Notes under the pieces: model-generated | What the model was told of the DNA's origin: nothing | What the model saw: only the letters and a program-made list of their open reading frames with translations | Database searches by the model: none | Translations under genes and position numbers: made by a program | Origin: Casuarius casuarius | Lineage: Eukaryota > Chordata > Aves > Casuariiformes > Casuariidae | Reading direction: 5' to 3' | DNA length: 64,000 bases | Assembly (NCBI GenBank): GCA_003342895.1 | Contig: PTFA01000273.1 | Span: forward strand, 329,284 to 393,283 | Shown: positions 61,201-64,000 of the stretch, in pieces | Position numbering within the stretch: the stretch's first letter is position 1 | How the letters are laid out: the number at the start of each line of letters is the position of its first letter

Positions 61201-64000
61201 GAATAACTGATGTCTGCTCTGGTTGTTTGCCACGGTGGATGCAGATGCCTTTGTTGTATGTGCACAGTCTCTTCTCAGAGGAGGGAAATAAGGAAATCAA
61301 TGCCTAAAGGGAAGCAGAGAAGCTCAGCAAATTCCTTATGGGCTTCTGCTTCAAAAGCAAATTGTTTCCACTTTCTTCTCTGTCTTCACCAGAGGAAACT
61401 TTGGAAATCACTTCCTCCCAGAGTGCTCTGCTGTTAAAAAATATGGACCTCATGAAATTCAAGCTGACCTTGAGAAACCCACGGGAAACTCCAAACACCC
61501 AGCCACGGGGGGCCCGGCTCTGAACTTGCTGATCTCCAAGCTCTTCCTTTATATTGCTCTTTGACGCTACCGGTGAAAAATGTTTTATGTTTTAACTTTT
61601 ACTTAATGGAGCTGAAGTGGAAGCTCACACCAAGATAAAAATTCTGATGGGACATATGCTTGCTCATTTTTTTCCTCTGCCAGGTGTGTCTATCAACAGA
61701 TGCCTTTGTGGCATGGTACAAAGCCATGACCTTGTTTGCTATTGCCACAGCTCTGATCCTGTAAAGGACACTATGTTTATTACACATCTAGTGCTTTTGC
61801 ACATGACTGTGTTTCAGCGTTCCTCAGTTCTTTTTCATACGGCTTTTAAATGTCATTTTAATAGAGAAAAAATGTGTAGCTGAGGTTTCTGTTCATATCT
61901 GCTTAGTCTCAGGCATGGCAATATGACAGCTATGTTAAACAGTTATGTTTATATGCATTGTCTGCGTATTTCCTACTCTCCTATAGAATGTGAGTCTGAG
62001 CATTTATATATGATTTATTTAATGCATATAATGCAAGTTTTGTCTTTAAAAATTTTGGTTTCACATGCCACTTTTGTGTCTAAGTATTACAAATTTTGTT
62101 ACTGGAAAATCTCCTTACTCCTCAATAAATAGGGGAAGCAACTGCCAAAACAAACTACACGCATATCCTGAAAACTACTAAATGCAAGTGTTTTTCAGCA
62201 GAAACCAGATTTGGTAAAAGAATCAGTCAGACATTTACCTCTGGGGTAGCACCAGGGATGGATTTAGAACATAGTTGCTTTTTTGCATATTTATGATCTT
62301 TACTATTGTTAACTTTTCTATTGTTTTTAAGCAAATTTTATTCAGATGTAAAACACTAAAGCATCAATAATGTGTTTTGCCCTTAAAAGCTAAGGCTGAA
62401 TAGAAATGCTTATTTTTTAGTGCAGATAAGCCCTTTTTGTAGGATAATATTCACCTGAATTTTGGCAAATCAAATGTTTGCTGAAAAAATTCCTGATTTT
62501 TGTATGTTTGATTGTGTATTTATCTTGCTATTTTTGCATAAGTGTTTCAGCAGTTTTTTCACTACCTAGTGAAAAGCACCTAGTGACACCAGTGAAGTTG
62601 CAAACTCCATCAATTCAGACCTATGTTCTTAAACCACTCTTTTTAAATAACATGCTTGGCTTATGTAGAACATGATTCTGAAACTGTGCTGCAACACCCC
62701 TGGTCCTGCTCTGGCCATTTCATCACTTAGATTCAGCCTGTCTCCAAGACCAAGGAAAAAAAGCATAATTTCCTGTGTTTGCAATGACTGTAGGATTACA
62801 AAAACAGTATGAAATAGGCATTTGGATTCCTCACTCAAACTTAAGGCAACCCCTGTTTGTTTGTTTGTTTGTTTTAAATTCTATTCCTTGGGGAATCGAG
62901 GTTGGGATAGAGTTTGTGGTGCAATTTCTACAAGTATCTATTGGAAAAGCAGCCCATCAGGTCATTTCAGATAACGTGGATCATCACTAGCCATGGGTGA
63001 ATTTGAAGCAGAGCTCAGGGATGACACAGTCGCTGTCTCGTGATCCCTCCGGTTGCTACCTTCCTCCTGGGGCTTGAACCCTGCTGTGAATCCCGTTCGC
63101 TGCTTTTCCAAAGTCTACAGAAAGGCTGTCAGGCAACAAGAGATTAAGGAAGTGATTAAGAATTAGATCATAACTTGCCTCTAGTCTAGTGCTAAATACA
63201 TCTCTGAGTCTCTGAAATGTAGGAGAGGCCTCTGTAAATTAATCCGTGAACAGTCCTATTCTGTGGCGCTGTAGATTCTTTTCTCTAATTTAGAAAGCAA
63301 GTGTAAAGTCAGCAATGAGTATTTATTGGCTGGTAACCTAGATAGTTAAGAGACTAATGTCAGCAGTCATAGTGTTATTGCCTAGATATGGCTTTTTCGG
63401 AGGGGAGTGATGAGATCATCTTCTTTTCCTTATTTATTATTATTAATGATTCCTCTTCTGCAGTCATCTTGCTGAACAATGCAAATTGTAATATCACTAG
63501 ACCATTTTGCAGCCTGTTTTGTTTCCATGCCTGAAACACGTAATGCCTTGAAGAATAGCAGAAAACATAGATGTGTAAATAAAGTAGCTTTCTCTTTTTA
63601 TTGAGTGAGCAATTTCACAACACAACTGTTAAGTTAACCCCGTCTTGTCATTCCTAATGTAAAGATACAACTGCTTCTTTCCTGTTATTGCCTGGATATA
63701 CTACAGAACTAGTGGGACAAGTAAGTCAGGTGTAATATCCCATTATTTCTGATTGGAAAGCTGTACTAATATTTGCTCTGTTTCCTGCGGGATGGGACAG
63801 ACCTGAGGCAGGAATATGTAGGCTGTGGTCCCAGGCACGGTATGACCCTCCTGACTCGACAAGTCTCATGAGCTGATTTCCTTTCCAGTCTTCCTGTTTA
63901 CTGCAATGCGAGTACAACACAGGCAGGCTTTCCCTTACCAAGTACCTGTGGTAAAAAAAGATTAATGTAAAAATTAAAAACGTGTATGTTTGACCAATTT
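58201..64000. other. Intergenic DNA without recognised genes
   Basis: No gene is recognised up to the window end. A (GTTT)n run lies at 62856-62874. Frames at 61210-61523 overlap on three readings without a domain. Confidence 0.7.
62856..62874. repeat. (GTTT)n microsatellite
   Basis: A short perfect run of about five GTTT/TGTT units. Confidence 0.85.

Noticed and set aside
61210..61523. Possible LINE or coding fragment with three open frames
   Set aside because: No reverse transcriptase, endonuclease or known protein motif in any frame.
63060..63120. B-box-like GGTTCAAGCCCC on the minus strand
   Set aside because: No matching A box upstream and no cloverleaf. At most a worn tRNA-derived SINE piece, too weak to call.
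1..64000. CRISPR array, bacterial operon, phage or plasmid system
   Set aside because: The window is vertebrate nuclear DNA. The only regular repeats are microsatellites and short tandem duplications.

Overview
The window looks like a stretch of sauropsid nuclear DNA, most likely a bird. It has intron/exon structure with GT-AG splice sites, an AT-rich background with small CpG-dense islets, vertebrate microsatellites, and worn MIR-type (CORE-SINE) fragments. No bacterial, phage or organellar gene layout is visible. The bird assignment rests on the anchoring gene plus the scarcity of young transposons. I found no recognisable CR1 copy, so a crocodilian or turtle is not excluded.

Bases 1-~3870 are the 3' end of one recognisable gene, KDM4C (JMJD2C, a histone H3K9/H3K36 demethylase), on the + strand. 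They hold the end of an intron, a 93-nt coding exon (250-342), a 2.37-kb intron, the terminal coding exon (2709-2885, stop TAA) and about 1 kb of 3' UTR ending at an overlapping AATAAA cluster (3840-3853). In birds KDM4C belongs to the chromosome-Z block homologous to human 9p24, so a Z-linked origin is likely. That is inference.

Bases ~3870-64000 contain no protein-coding gene that I recognise on either strand. The open frames there are short and overlap on both strands, with no family motifs, as expected of intergenic DNA. In mammals KDM4C is followed by DMAC1 and then PTPRD after long gene-poor DNA. Neither is recognised here, which fits a gene desert. What can be supported in this stretch is: several MIR-like fragments; one perfect long (TG)n array and other low-complexity tracts; a real CpG island near 28.35-28.68 kb and weaker CpG islets near 5.8, 8.3, 10.9, 15.75 and 21.8 kb; a probable Ty3/gypsy reverse-transcriptase relic near 40.74-40.90 kb; a related repeat pair at 43.9 and 46.3 kb; a possible DNA-transposon relic at 31.7-32.7 kb; and a 172-codon minus-strand frame with a single stop at 57.44-57.95 kb.

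Several + strand segments (5777-5809, 16302-16426, 25208-25294, 29830-30013, 44308-44536) are bounded by good splice-site matches and could be exons of an unannotated non-coding transcript. Sequence alone cannot separate these from pseudo-exons. I did not find a convincing new multi-gene system. The most testable leads are the isolated CpG island, the exon-like 87-nt segment at 25.2 kb and the retroelement relic.
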